From positions 703,183-767,182 of the forward strand of contig NZ_NNBJ01000002.1 of the NCBI RefSeq assembly GCF_002803085.1: a stretch of DNA of 64,000 nt, written 5' to 3'. Below the pieces are notes generated by a model. That model saw nothing but the letters and a program-made list of their open reading frames with translations, was not told where the DNA came from and ran no database searches. This document shows positions 63,851-64,000 of this stretch, one piece after another. The first letter of the stretch is position 1. The number at the start of each line of letters is the position of its first letter. Made by a program: the position numbers and the translations under genes. This DNA comes from Streptomyces sp. CB01201 (lineage in GTDB: Bacteria; Actinomycetota; Actinomycetes; Streptomycetales; Streptomycetaceae).

Positions 63851-64000
63851 ATGCTCGACGAGTCGCTGCTTGACGATCCGGAAGCCCTCGCCAGGGCCGA
63901 CCGCCGCGGGCTGCTCCGCGGCGCGGCCGAGGCGGGCGCCCGCGTCCGTACCGCGGCCCGGCACGCGGCCGAGGCCGGGATCGCCGAGCTGAAGCCGGAG
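63851..64000 (+). CDS. SIS-domain sugar-isomerase-like protein, 3' end outside window
   Basis: Only the first 50 codons are present (MLDESLLDDPEALARADRRG). The start, and the position after manB and the Trm112-like gene, match the SIS-domain phosphosugar isomerase-like protein that precedes manA in Streptomyces (Rv3256c in M. tuberculosis). The isomerase domain itself is beyond the window, so this rests mainly on position. Confidence 0.7.
   Translation, partial: MLDESLLDDPEALARADRRGLLRGAAEAGARVRTAARHAAEAGIAELKPE

Overview
The window is high-GC actinobacterial chromosome, almost certainly Streptomyces. Codons end in G or C, many starts are GTG, and genes often overlap as GTGA/ATGA. whiB is flanked by F420, mannose and cell-wall genes, and the genes run in the order known around SCO3073 to SCO3027 of S. 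coelicolor. The density is that of a chromosome core: about 50 protein genes, no rRNA or tRNA gene, no transposase, no phage genes and no CRISPR array.

Layout. 1-5964: histidine catabolism (end of hutU, an M20 amidohydrolase, hutF, hutI). 6371-6682: a small Imm1-like gene. 6891-16190: seven genes that look like an accessory surface-glycan locus (BioF2-type acetyltransferase, GT2, polysaccharide deacetylase, two membrane proteins, a flippase with an extra membrane domain, a DegT-type aminotransferase). 16307-18397: sigma-B/F-type sigma factor with divergent anti-anti-sigma and anti-sigma genes. 19033-23397: four exported or membrane surface proteins with LPKTG and LAQTG motifs. 23467-27394: peptide transporter, then a divergent two-component system. 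27495-31054: GtrA protein, purK, purE, active M19 dipeptidase. 31565-32704: an M19 paralogue that has lost its metal ligands. 32714-45550: UDP-glucose dehydrogenase, acyl-CoA dehydrogenase, thioesterase, GT2 and five LytR-CpsA-Psr (LCP) ligases. 45741-53752: TIGR03089 protein, PGRP amidase, manC-like gene, AlkA-like glycosylase, fbiB, fbiA, cysteine dioxygenase. 54469-64000: whiB, a giant GT2 membrane protein, DUF5719 protein, zincin-like protein, DUF3499 protein, manB, Trm112-like protein and the start of an SIS-domain gene.

How the genes work together. The right-hand 35 kb is mostly envelope work. manB and the ManC-like enzyme would supply GDP-mannose, UDP-glucose dehydrogenase supplies UDP-glucuronate, GT2 enzymes build glycans, LCP enzymes attach polymers to peptidoglycan, and the PGRP amidase trims the wall. 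whiB lies among them as a developmental regulator. purK/purE, the acyl-CoA dehydrogenase, GtrA, TIGR03089, LCP, manC, fbiA/fbiB, whiB, zincin, DUF3499, manB and SIS genes also cluster around whiB2 in Mycobacterium tuberculosis (Rv3255c-Rv3277), so this is an old actinobacterial block.

Most notable. (1) An in-frame N-terminal extension of the M20 amidohydrolase is built from repeats that are intergenic elsewhere in the window. (2) The four-gene surface-protein operon resembles a Firmicutes WxL/Csc complex in plan, and one member carries LAQTG after its membrane anchor. (3) The peptide transporter has a structured leader with a terminator-like hairpin right after its predicted promoter. (4) The second M19 protein looks like a pseudoenzyme. 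(5) Tandem arrays with 25-, 35-, 42- and 55-bp periods lie between genes. No database search was run; family names come from recognising motifs and known gene order.
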